From the NCBI GenBank assembly GCA_019096065.1, contig JAGUCH010000007.1:1386501-1450500 (forward strand): a DNA stretch of 64,000 bases, written 5' to 3'. Below the pieces are notes generated by a model that worked only from the letters and a program-made list of their open reading frames with translations, ran no database searches and had not been told where the DNA came from. Positions 39,764 through 51,500 of this stretch are shown in pieces (within the stretch, counting starts at the first letter, position 1; every line of letters begins with the position of its first letter). A program made the translations under genes and the position numbers. Source of the stretch: Paracyclopina nana (lineage: Eukaryota; Arthropoda; Copepoda; Cyclopoida; Cyclopettidae).

Positions 39764-40359
39764 TGGATGTTAAGATCTAGTCACCTGGGTTTTAAGATCT
39801 ACATTGGAAAAGCATCATTTTGTTGTACCTGGGTGTTTTGATCTAGAGGCGTGGGTTTTAAAGTCTAAAATGTTGGATCATTAAATGTCAATTATCAAAA
39901 CTTCACTAATAGCATTTCAGCATTTAGCATTTAATTTTCATGTAATGCTTGCTCAGGTTTTAGTTGGCAACATGGTTTTGAGAATACTTTTTTTTGTTCT
40001 GATGCAATAGATCTTAAAACCCACGCTGTTAGATCATAAAACCTAGGCCTTTAGATATTAAAACCCTAGCCTTTAGATATTAAAACCCATGATGAACTTT
40101 ATTTGATTTTTCCACTTAGGTCTTAGTACCCTGATGCCAAATCTGTAGGCTTTAAAACCCAATTTGTTAGATCGTAAAACCCACTTTGATTTTAGATCCT
40201 AAAACCCACCTCATTTTAGGCCTTAGTGACGGCACCCATCAGATATTTTCAGTCTTATTCTTTCCATAATGAGCCAACAAAAAACTGGAAATGTTATCTC
40301 TGCAGATTTTTCTCATCATCTAGTGCAAGTCAGCTTTGTTCATGTGAACTGTGAACAAT

Positions 40360-43300
40360 ATGACATTCCACAAGGCTTTTTGGTGGATTTTTCTAATTTC
40401 CTCCTGTGCAAGTAAGTTCTTCTATTTTCAGTTATATCCTTGGTTGCCATTTTGTGGCATTTTCATTTTCTTAGATTGCCTTCAATTTGATGGAGCCACA
40501 AGCAGCTTTGCCATAGACATTCTGGCAAATGCTGATCATGATTGCCACTTGCAGCTGGTGGAATCCATTCCTATTGGGTTGGAGTACAATGGTTCAAACC
40601 CTAATAATCTGCCCACTTTTGAGGCTTGGAAAATTCTGCTTAATCTGACTGAATCCTCTCTGGATCTGGCTAGTTCATATTGGTCTCTAAGAGGATCTGA
40701 TGTTTTCCAGCACCCTTCAGACTGGCAAGGGGAGTGGATTTATGAAAATCTAATCAAAGGTACAACTATCTCTAACATAATCCTTGCTTAAAGAACTCAT
40801 GCATAATTACTCCAGCAGAAATGTTGCTGACTAACACAAACGCTTGCAAAAATGTTTATATTGGCTCAGGCAGAGTATTACTTCCTCATACAAACTATCA
40901 CAGACTCTTACAGACTCTTTCAGACACTTACATATGTACACTTCCAGACTCTTACAGACAAGACTCTTGCAGACTCTTCAATTGCAGATGCTTTCGGGCG
41001 CTTACAGACTCTTACATGGTCTTACAGACTCTTTCGCACGAGTACGCACGCTTACAGACTTACAGACTAACAGACTATTACATACTCTAACAGGCTCTAA
41101 CAGACTCTTACTCGTTCTTACTAACTCTGACAGACTTATAGACGCTTACAGAGTGGCAGACGCTTAAAGACTACATTCTATAAAAGGCTCTTACATACTC
41201 TAACAGGCTCTTCCAGACTCTTCCAGACAAGACTGACTCTTCATAGGCTCTTGCAGACGCTGGACATTCTTATAGACTCTTGCAGATGCATACAGACTCT
41301 AACACGGTCTTACAGAATCTTTCTCATGCTTACACACGCTTACAGAATTATAACATACTCTAGCAGGCTCTTACAGACTCTTACATGCTATTACAGACTC
41401 TTACTGACACTGACAGACTTGCAGACACTGAATGAGTCACTGACGCTTACAGACTTACAGAATCTTACACACACTTACAGACTAACAGATTCTTACATTC
41501 TACAAAAGCCTCTTACAGACTTTTACATGCTATTACAGACTCTAAAAGGCTCCTACGAACATTCAGGCTCTAAAGGCTCATTGATACTCTTAACAGACTC
41601 TTTGATACTCTTACAGACCCTGTGATACTCTTGCAGACACTTTGTTACTCTTACAGACTCTTTGTTACTCTTTTTTACTCTTACAGACTCTTTGTTACTC
41701 TTACAGACTCTTACTGTCTTTTTGTTACTCTTACAGACTCTGATTCTCTTAATAGACTCTTTGATACTATTACAGACTCTGATACTCTTAATAGACTCTT
41801 TGATACTCTTCATACAATTACAGACTCTTCAAGGCTTTTACAGACTCTAAAGGACTTTTCTTAAAATGCTCTTCGTGACTCTCATCTGACAAACTCTTGC
41901 ACTTTCATGAAACTCTAACAGGCTCTTACATACTCTTACAGGCTCTCAGAATATAATCTTATTGTTTCAGCCTCGGAGCGACAAGTGTCCATCAGAATCG
42001 CGCAAAACGACCAGCCCAACAATGATACCACAGAACTGGGAAAACTGCCAGGGATCGAAGTGAAAGCTCTGGACTTTCCACATTTGATGGGAGCTGGCAT
42101 TCTCCACACCAAATTATGGATAGCTGACAAGTAAGCTCTCATTTAACATTTTGATTTAATAATACAATGGTGGCTATTTGTAATTGCGTACTTTCTAGGA
42201 AACACTTTTATGTTGGCAGTGCTAACTTTGACTGGCGAAGTTTGACTCAAGTGAAGGAGTTGGGAGTGTTAGCATTGAACTGCCCAACTTTGAGCCATGA
42301 CATGTCCAAAATCTTTGACGCCTATTGGAAACTGGGAGGTCCCAACCAAACTATTCCAGAAAGGTGAAACAATTAAACTTAACTTTTAAAAATAAGCAAA
42401 TCAGGTAAAAAAAAGTAACTAGGAAACCCAAGTCTCTCAGAGACCAAAGAAATCCTAGAGCTTGTCTTAGTGTTTTCCAGAAAGTCTTAAGGAGAGTCTG
42501 TAAAAGCCTTAAAAAGAGTCTCCAATAATCATAAACATTTGCAGATCTCAGTACAGTGAGTTGTTGTCTGAAAGAAGGATCCCAGATAATCCACTCAAGC
42601 CATTCACACTTTTTGCAGTTGGCCACATGAATTGGAAACAAGGATCAACTCTCAGAATCCTCTGGCACTCAATGATGATCTCTCCATCTTTTTGAGCTCT
42701 TCTCCTCCTCCATTTTGCCCGAAAGGCCGCGAAGTTGATTTGGATGCAGTCTTGCAGGTGATTGACAACGCAGAGAAGTTCATCTATGTGGCTGTCATGG
42801 ACTATTCCCCCACTTTCTTGTATGGAAAGGCTGGCCCAGTTTTCTGGCCTGTCATAGATAACCACCTGAGGAAAGCCATCATTGAGAGGAAAGTGGAGGT
42901 GAAATTGCTGTTTAGCCAGTGGAATCATACCAAACCTGACATGATCTCCTACATGAAATCCCTTGAGGCTCTTGATGCAATTTCTAGTGTGCAAACTAGG
43001 CTGTTTGAGGTACTGCTATTTTTTGCTGAAAAAAAAAGCAATTGTGTCCCAATGTGGATTTTTTTAGGTTCCAGCTTTTTCTCCAGACCAAGCTGAAATT
43101 CCATTTGCCAGAGTCAATCATAACAAATACATGGTGACAGATAAACAAGGATACATTGGTAAGTGACAATGATGAATTTAAGTATCATTACATAGCAAAA
43201 GTATGATTTAATTTGGTTTCTGCCTTGAAGGTACCTCCAATTGGTCAGCTGACTATTTTGTCAACACTGGAGGGATTGGAGTTGTTTTCACTGGCAGCTT

Positions 43301-43373
43301 ACATTCCCAGATTCTGGATGTATTTGATAGGGATTGGTACTCAGTGTACTCACATGGGATTACAGGAAAATAA
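40360..43373 (+). CDS. Pld3: PLD3/PLD4-type phospholipase D family exonuclease
   Basis: Seven exons (40360-40411, 40475-40759, 41971-42130, 42199-42363, 42619-43009, 43068-43158, 43231-43373) give 428 residues, in frame throughout. PLD3 and PLD4 are lysosomal/ER type II membrane or secreted 5'-to-3' exonucleases. The first 17 residues are a hydrophobic leader ([17 protein letters not shown]), serving as signal or anchor. Both HKD motifs are intact: HTKLWIAD (H158, K160, D165) followed by [18 protein letters not shown], and HNKYMVTD (H369, K371, D376) followed by GTSNWS. The fourth intron (42364-42618) contains an open stretch in frame with exon 4, but splicing to TTGGCCACATG restores the family-typical TIP-x-x-WP junction, so that stretch is intronic. 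Intron 2 is swollen to 1.2 kb by a minisatellite. Confidence 0.93.
40880..41960. repeat. CTTACAGACT minisatellite in PLD intron 2
   Basis: Over 1 kb of degenerate tandem units based on CTCTTACAGACT, with variants CTTTGATA and CTTTGTTA towards the right. It fills nearly the whole intron between exons 2 and 3. It has only repeat-generated open frames. The unit contains the splice-acceptor-like word TTACAG many times. Confidence 0.9.
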
Positions 43374-45539
43374 ATCACCAAATACATATCAAAGGAAGCT
43401 TTTCTGTCTGCGTGAAAATGTATTGGCAACTGCAAGTTTGTTGCATTTGTTGCTTTTCAGGAAAAATGCTGTAAGCTTGATTGATAAAGCTCTTTCAATG
43501 AACTAAAAAATGTTGAAAAATTGCCAAGATGGAGAATTTTGTCACCTTTTATGCTGAGTTCACCACCAAGGAAATTTTTTCCTTCCGTTAAATTGCGTTT
43601 TACTTAAGCCTCCTATTTCAGAACTGAACATTTTTGCTCACTTTTCATAGCTTCAATTAGACCACTTTTCCGACCTATTTTGGTCATATGAACTAGAAGT
43701 GCTTTGATTAATCAGAAGTACGAAAACTTAAGCATTTCGTTTAAGGCTGTCGTAAGATTTTAAGGAAACGAGCCATAGATGAACACCCTATTAATTGCAC
43801 GTGAATTGCCCTTTTTAAAAAATTGCACAAATTCTGCAGGAATAGTTAAGAAAAGCTCAATTATTATTTAAAAAGTGTTTTAAAAACTCAGCCTTTGAGC
43901 CAAGTTGTAGACCAAGTAATTATTGATTAGCTCATGAAAAATTCATTTGCTCTCAATTATGAAGAGCAAAATGTTGCTTTTGCTTAGGTTTGCATTTTAT
44001 ATTAGGCTCATTTTCCTTTTTCAGCTTTTTCAGTGCTTCAAAATAAGAATATAACAAAAAAGGGGATTTTATTTGCTTTGGAAACATCCTTTGAAGGAAT
44101 TCCCACTTTGTTGTATTTATTTGCAAAATTCAATTTTCAGCCAGGTTCATGTGCACTGACTTTTTTGCATAAATCTTGATTTTTAGGCTGTTCAAATGTA
44201 AAGCTCAGCCAACTCTTGAGATGCCACCAACTTGTGGTTTTTAAAACCCCCAGCAAATTAGCCAAGCCTAAAATGAACAAAGTTAACTTCAGACACTCAA
44301 GATGACTCAAGAGTAAGGAAAATTAGGAGGTGTTGCATGGCTTTTTCAAGATTTTTGTGCTTATGTTCACTTCAAGATATTATTTATCAAAAATATTTTT
44401 TTTTCGCATTTTCTCGCTGCTTTTTCCAGGTTTCTTTATCCATAATCGGACCTATTAGGCGAGTCTTGATACGCAGTTTTCAGCCTTTTTTTAGTTATTG
44501 TATTTCGTTATAATTTTTGCATAGTAACGGTCTACAAAAGCAGGTGAACAGGCCCTTTAATATTCTGCTTGCAACAAATCGAAGCAACTTCTAGCGAATT
44601 AATTCCGCACTCCGCACATGTTTTGTTCTAACGCAAACAGCTTGTAGTATTTCATTACAGTACGTTCAGTTTCACAAAGGCTTCGTTGGTTTTTATGTTA
44701 AGCACTTTTTGGGTTTTCGGTGCAATTCCGTTAGATAATTTTGGCTCAAAAATTGACTCTAGATGCATAATAAACGAGAATCCCAGATTTTAGTTACCAA
44801 GCAGACACGTGATAAGTAAGTAGACGTCCAAATCTGATAAGTATCTGCCTGGGGTTATTTGAGTGAGAATTTTTCAAAAATGTCCCTTATTTTCGGATTC
44901 TGTTGAATTCGAGCACTTTTTTTGACTAAAACTAGTTCTGCATACATTTGAACGTCAAGTATGTTAAAAACCACATGTATACTTTTATTTGTGAACAGGT
45001 AAAAATTGACCTGATAGAAAAAAGAGCTTTTGCCTACCTCAGTAAAAAAATGGTCAGTCCAGTCATATTTACAAGTGAAGAGAGCCCATAAAAAAATAAT
45101 GTGAAAGTTAGTGCTATAGGTCAGAAGCACAGTGGGGCATTTTCCTTGCAAAATCAAAATCAAACAAAAAAACCATAAAAATGACAAAGAATTTTTTGGC
45201 TTACATTTTTTGGCTGCTGCAATTCATTTTGTAAGTATCTCAAAATTAAGTCCATCAATAATATAATTGAAGTAGTAGGAGGTATGTTACTTACGTGTAA
45301 AGTCTGAACTGTAAAAAACTGGACTGGATGTATTTTGAGCATTTTCCCATGTATTGTAAATGCAGCTTACATAGCCTTTAATTTCTCGAGAAATCTGACA
45401 AAGAATATTTGCTGCTTTTCAGTTCTACTTTTTATGAGTCATACTTTAGGTGTTTGTACTACATAAAGAGAAATGTCGAGGCCTCGACGAGGGGCGGCCT
45501 CAAAGGCCACAAAAAAGGCCTCAGTTGCTAACAGTAGAC
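43374..45539. other. Intergenic DNA between the PLD and GPCR genes
   Basis: 2.2 kb of AT-rich sequence. No gene, mobile-element ends or strong repeat seen. It must hold the PLD 3' UTR and the upstream sequence of the GPCR gene. Confidence 0.5.
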
Positions 45540-48500
45540 ATGATGAGCAACACGAGTAGCTTTGGCACCAACTTGACTGAGCCCGGTGCTGAGACTGCTG
45601 AGAATGGGACGCTCAGCAGCAACGATGACGACGCTGTGGTTGCAGCCTGGAAAGAGGCTTCAAGATGCTACATTTTGCCAATTTTGACCCTCTTTGGCAT
45701 CTTGTTCAATTTAGTCTCAGCACTCATCCTGATGACCAAAAGGATCCAACTCAAACGATCTTTGGCTCACCTCTTTGCATTCCTCAATCTCTCTGACTCG
45801 TGAGTATTTTTAGTTCACATTTTAAGCCAACTTACTATGTTAAATATAGTAGGGCCATCTGTGATGTTCAATGTGTCAAACTTTGGCTTTCGTTTGTAAA
45901 AAAAAGCCAAAATGTAACAATACTGTCCTGATGACGAGTCCATATAGGGTTTTTCGCTCATGAGTAGTCAAATGAAAGATCACCGAGTGGCGAAGCCACG
46001 AGTGATCTGGAATTTTACTACGAATGAGCGAAAAACCCTATATGGACGAGTCATCAGGACAGTATTGACATTTTTGTCAGCTTCGTGACTGTTAAAAGTC
46101 CCAATGGCACTGTTAAGTGCTAAAAATTGATTAATTTACAAATTAAATTGGCCTTAAAAATGATAACTCGTTTGCAGGTAAAACTTTGCGGTCAATAGCG
46201 CGCGCGCATCTCCAGTAAGAACTAAGCACTTGAAGGGTAACCAGATATTTTGAGGGATATTTAGCCAAAAAAAAATTCCAAAAAGCACCAAAATGACGAA
46301 TTTGCAAATTTGGCTTGATAGTTATAAGAAGTTCCTTATGCTTCGATTTTTTAGCAAGACCAATTTAAGTTTTTTGCAAAGTAAACTTGAAAAAAAATTG
46401 GTCTTCTGCAGACTTTGCTTAAATAAAAGGTATTTTGGAAGACTTTTCTAAAATGAGAAAAAGGAGTTTATTGGGAAGGCTACCTTGAAATGGAAAATAA
46501 TCATTTTTAAATATGCTAGAAAATACTGCAGAGTATGTGAATTCTGATAGTACAATGGTAGCATGCAGACCTTTCACTCTGAAGACCCAGGTTCGATTCC
46601 CGGTCAAGACTTTTTTAAAATTGAAGAAGGAATTCTCAAGTCGCCAACTGTACAATAATGGATATTATTTCTTCACATGTGACGAAATAAAAGTCATTAT
46701 TGTACGGTAGATGCGAGCGCACGCCGAATCTCAGCAAAATACAGGGATTTTCGCTTCACTGCTGTATGTAGTGAACCCACCGCCAAGTTGACAAAAATGT
46801 TGCATTTTTAAGCTTCGATCCACAAAATAATGTCAATTTGTTAACTAGCGTCCTCTATGAAGTTTGAAACTAATCTTTGATTTATGCTTTTTGCAGGGGG
46901 GTCTCGTAAGTGAGTTCTTGACGCAAGTTTTGCATGCCAAAATCACCAAATCTGTTTGTCTTAGCCTAGGTGGCGCTAGTAGTTCTTACTACATAGCGCG
47001 TGAGCTCAAGTGATGTGTCAGTCATGGAAGCAAGCGGGCTAATCTCACGCGTCTTCAAAAGAGCTCCTAGATAAGTTCTGTATTTTTTAAAAAAGTATGC
47101 AATTTGGGCACTTTTTGATAATTTAAGGCAGGTTATGGAAATTTTTGGAAGTGAAATCCACAGAATTATATTGAAATTTTGTCTTGAAGCCTACCACAGC
47201 TCAGTCAGACTGTGTGCTATAGTACAGCAGCGACAAGAACTCACCTTATTACTATAGATCATCTTGGCTTTTTGGGGATGCCAAAAATGCTGAAATGTGA
47301 TACTTTCATTGGCAAAAAAATACTAGTTTAGCGTATTTTATTTGACCTTACAATCATAACAGAGTTTCGAATTTCCGATTGTCATTGCAAATAAAAGGCC
47401 TTTTATGGGCAAATTGAGCATGACTAGTACGGACAAACTTGCACAATAAGCTGATTGGAACATATGTTTTCCGCCTTTAAAAGTTAGTAGATGGAGTACT
47501 GACATGAACAGTTAAATGCACTTTTATTCCTTCAGAAGTCGAAACTAAAACATATCTCATTGAACACACTCTTCATAGTCTGGCTTATTTGCTCCAATGT
47601 ATTCAACTTTTCAAGTCACTTACCCATGAAATCGATTTTTAGCATCGCACTTTAGCGTATTCATTGTAAAAGAAGCCAAATTGCTGCAATTCGATGCTTA
47701 GATAGACGCAGAAATGTCGATTTGTTTAGTGGCGCCCTCTATGAAGTTTGTACATAATCTATACCTTATGCTTTTTAGAGAAGGCAAACATGGAGCTTTG
47801 CGCTTGCTTCATCTGCGAAAAAATAAATTCGCACTATTTTCTTTGAGTGGGAGAGGGTACAAGTAAAATACATTTATAGGCCTTTCAAAGTTACACAGAA
47901 CCTCAATGTCACACAAAAGAATGACTTTGACAATGACTTTGTTGGAAATTGTACCCTTATCAACAAAATACGTATTCTGACTTTTCTAACAATAGCAATT
48001 GATCTAGATAAAATCATTTTGGTCCCCCAGATACTAATCAAAATATTAGTTTAAACATATTTTCATTTGTTATGAGTTAATTTTGAGGGAATTGTGTCTT
48101 TGGCGCACTCGCTACGCTCGTCCTGGGAAAGTTGCACTTGGATGTCTTCAATTGAAGTTCCCAATTACGATAATTAGCTACTGCGTATTTCTTTGATCAC
48201 CAATTTCTTTTTGTGGAGCATCCCACTCGCAATTGCTAAGGTACTCTAAAGGAGAAGTTGTGAATTTACATTGCAAAAAAGCCCTTATTCTAAAAAAGAT
48301 CATTTTATTTAATAATACATTACACAAAAAAGATGAGTGCTGCAACATTCTTCTTTTCATTTTTCTGCTTCTTTTTGCAGTAAAAAGAATCATCACAAAT
48401 AGTTGTGTAACATGAGAGCAAGGTTGGCAAAAAATAGCAGAGAAATACACACTGACAAAATACATTTTTGAGCCTACCCTTACAAATACAGAACCTTTGA

Positions 48501-51500
48501 AAGAATTATGTTACCTTGGGCTAATACTGTGCCTACATCATTTTTTGGGCGTAATTTTATAAGGAAAAATAGCTCAAAGGAATATTGTCCGTATTCAATA
48601 AGCGTATTTTGGGCAGATCAAGGCAGCTAGGATACCATTTTTCCTTTCCCCATTTTTGAAATTATTTATGGGTAAGAATTACTTTTACAAAGAGTACTGG
48701 ACAATTCATGTTACTGATACTACTAAATAGGAGTAACGAAATTAGGGCTCTGTTCACCTGCTAAATAATAAAATAATATTTTTGTAATATTCTAGCCAAA
48801 AATGATGTAATAGCTAGGAGCAAATTAAATAATCTGAAGGCGAACTCAGCTCAAATAGCATTAGTGTAATGGTAGAGATATATAATTAAATAACAAGTCA
48901 TACATGTATCTCCACTGCTGTATTAGCATACAAACAGCATGCATTAATTAATCATATTTGCATCAATGTCTGCATTAAACAAAGATCATGTTGGATAGAG
49001 GTAAAAAGAGTACAATTAGGGAAACGGATTTTTGCTATGTTAGCAATTAAAAGTTGAGTGAGTAGTCACCCAATGTTTACACAATTGGGTGCCATGTTGC
49101 TTTGGCTAGTTTTTTCCAGTTTCTCTCTGGATCCTATCATTCATTACAGAAAGTCCCAAAATTAGCCAAAAGGATCAAATTCTAGTTACCACTTTGAGTC
49201 CATGTTCCATTTGTTGAATAAACCCAAAACCAAAAATTGGTTGCTTCAATAATTATTTCGCGAATTTTTGGCCTTACCCAACCAGAAATTCTGGGCCCTC
49301 ATACGGCAAAAAAACCCTCAGTGAAACTTATACGTTTTATCAACATTGAGTTCAAGTCGTTATGTAACATTAACTGCCTTGACACCTAGGTAAAATCGAA
49401 AATACCAATTTTCCGTGTCACATTCGATTTTTCTCAATTTTTTTTCATAGGTGGTACGGAAGTTAATGTTACATAACGACATAAACTCAACCTGGGTTAA
49501 ACGAAGGAGTGATAACACGTTACAATACCTTTCAGAAAACTTGAGAAAATTTCTGGTTGGGTAGTTCTAATCTTACAGTCTCCTGTGATAGTACCTGTAT
49601 TAGCAAATATTGTGTCATATTTTATGAGCAACAATGAATAAAGCCTCTAATATCCTTTAACCCCTTGCAGACATAAATAGATACAACGCCAGACAAATGA
49701 TATCAATTGTTGCGCTAGGGTACGCCATATACTCACTCACTTGATCGCCAAGCATCACATAACTGGCTCAAAATACAGAGATTTTTTATGTCTAATGAGA
49801 TGGATCTAAAAGCACGTGTGATTCAGTCATCTGGCTAGTTTCAATATGCAACCAATTTTCTCCAGACTACTTTTTGGGGACTAGAAAGCATTTTAAAAAG
49901 TCGTTTAAACTGTTTATTTTATCAGTTAATTGAGAGCTCAAAAGAAATAATGAATACATGATAGTGTGCTTGACAGTTGAATAATTTTTAACAGTTGAAA
50001 TCTGCTGTTGTGTGAAAAGATAATGAAAGTATTTGGGAATGTACTATAAATTCAATGTGATGAAACGTACATGCCCTAAAAGAGTCCTTATTATTATAAG
50101 TTGAGAATGCTCAAGACATGTGTCACCATAGAATGTTCTTATGGAAATCACACATACAAAATATTTCTTTCTTTGCCAGCACAAGTTTGAAAACAATATA
50201 AGTACTATAATATGAACACTAATGACAAAAGGGACCTTTTTTCACCAAAGGCCATGCCTGGATTAATAATTCAGTATGCAAACAACCTGTATCAATTTTG
50301 TGTGCTAGTGCCTTCAATCACAAAAACCATATACACACAGCAAACTAGAGCCAATGCATAGCATATTCACAATGTACAGGATAATTAGTCATCATATTGT
50401 ACATATACAGGCTGCATTGAAAAACAAGGCTTTATTGGGCTTTTCAGAGTATTCCTGCTTTGCACCTTCTTGGTATTCTGCTTGCCCGCTCTGTCATCTG
50501 GATTTGAGAAGAAAAATGCCCGCTTTCTGATTCCTTACCTCGTGCCACTCCTTCAAACCAGCTTGACCATTTCTGTGTACACCACTGTGTCCATTGCCAT
50601 TTGTGGCTGGCTTTATGTGAGACCAGTGGCCCAGAGTAGAGATCAATCTAGCAACAACCACACGACCAGCGCAGATCCGGCTCTTGGCATCATGCTGGCT
50701 GAGCATCGATCCGGATCTGGCCAAGCGGAGCAATCCTGGAGCTGCCCAATCATGTGTGAAAGTAGGAAGAGTGTGGGAGTCTCCATTGTCTTGGTGGTTG
50801 CGTTTGGCTTCCTCTTCAACATTAGCAGATGGTTCGAAATCAAAGTGGTGAAATCTCAGGTGAGCTTTCTCTTTTTGTAATTTCGAAAGCGAGGTTTTTA
50901 GGGAGATGACTTTGGGTTATAAAAAACGCTAGAAAGGAAATGAAAGTCGCACTTTTGGTAAGTGGCATGTAACAATAAGGAGACTGGTGAAGGCCATTTT
51001 CCTTATCAAGTTCCACTTGATGGAAGCCTTTGGAATGCTCTTCACGAGCTTGGCAAAGGTGGCCATTAAGACGTATTTCGCTTTAACACATGTTATAAAA
51101 TTACATGCCATATTATTTACGCTGTCGATGAAATGAATAGGCTTTTTAGCCAGAATATGTTGGATAAAGTAGGCTTAATGTATTATAGATCCTTTTTTGT
51201 AGAATATACCTTGCACAGATAACAAATACACTTATGAAGTTTGGTGGGTAACTTACAGCCAACTTATTTGCAACCTTTAAGGTTAACTAGTGTCATCAAT
51301 ATAACCTTGCAAGGTATCTTTAAAACCTGAATCAGGCTTTCTACAGCCATCCCATTTGGTAATTTAATACCCTCATTTATCTCAAAGAACTATTCATAAG
51401 GAGGTTGTTGATCGCCTAAGTGCATCATAAGTGTATTCATTAACACCGCAAGGTGTTTTTTTTTCAAAAAACCTGTGGCAAAAATTAGATACTCATAACA

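Larger units (their letters stand above)
26241..40230. mobile_element. Outer fold-back-like element (GTCACTAA termini), split by a 13.4-kb insertion
   Basis: The left end begins GTCACTAAAGCCTAAAATAG and the right end, reverse-complemented, begins GTCACTAAGGCCTAAAATGA. The match runs about 40 bp with few differences. Its own sequence is 26241-26360 plus 39766-40230, about 585 bp. These parts share a repeated motif of the form TGGGTTTTAAGATCTA in both orientations, about ten copies, mostly on the right. No clear target-site duplication is visible. The termini resemble the CACTA ends of EnSpm elements, but I favour a small non-autonomous element into which the larger transposon inserted, because that transposon has its own ends and motifs. 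Confidence 0.7.

Noticed and set aside
26241-40230. One 14-kb CACTA element spanning shell and contents
   Set aside because: The 13.4-kb part has its own inverted ends, a TG duplication and a different subterminal motif, so two elements explain the data better. Not excluded until other copies are seen.
40880-41960. CRISPR-like repeat array
   Set aside because: Degenerate contiguous units without unique spacers, inside a eukaryotic intron.
42364-42618. Open stretch continuing PLD exon 4 in frame ([10 protein letters not shown]...)
   Set aside because: Continuing it runs out of frame before the conserved second half. Splicing to 42619 restores the family-typical Trp-Pro junction and the frame, so it is intron.
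45921-46075. CCTGATGACGAGTCC resembling a hammerhead ribozyme core
   Set aside because: The CUGAUGA word is present, but no GAAA closes a stem II at proper spacing and no cleavage triplet context fits; the word is simply part of the fold-back arms.
46541-46612. Functional tRNA-Glu gene
   Set aside because: Acceptor arms do not pair and the anticodon stem lacks a base, so a working tRNA is unlikely.
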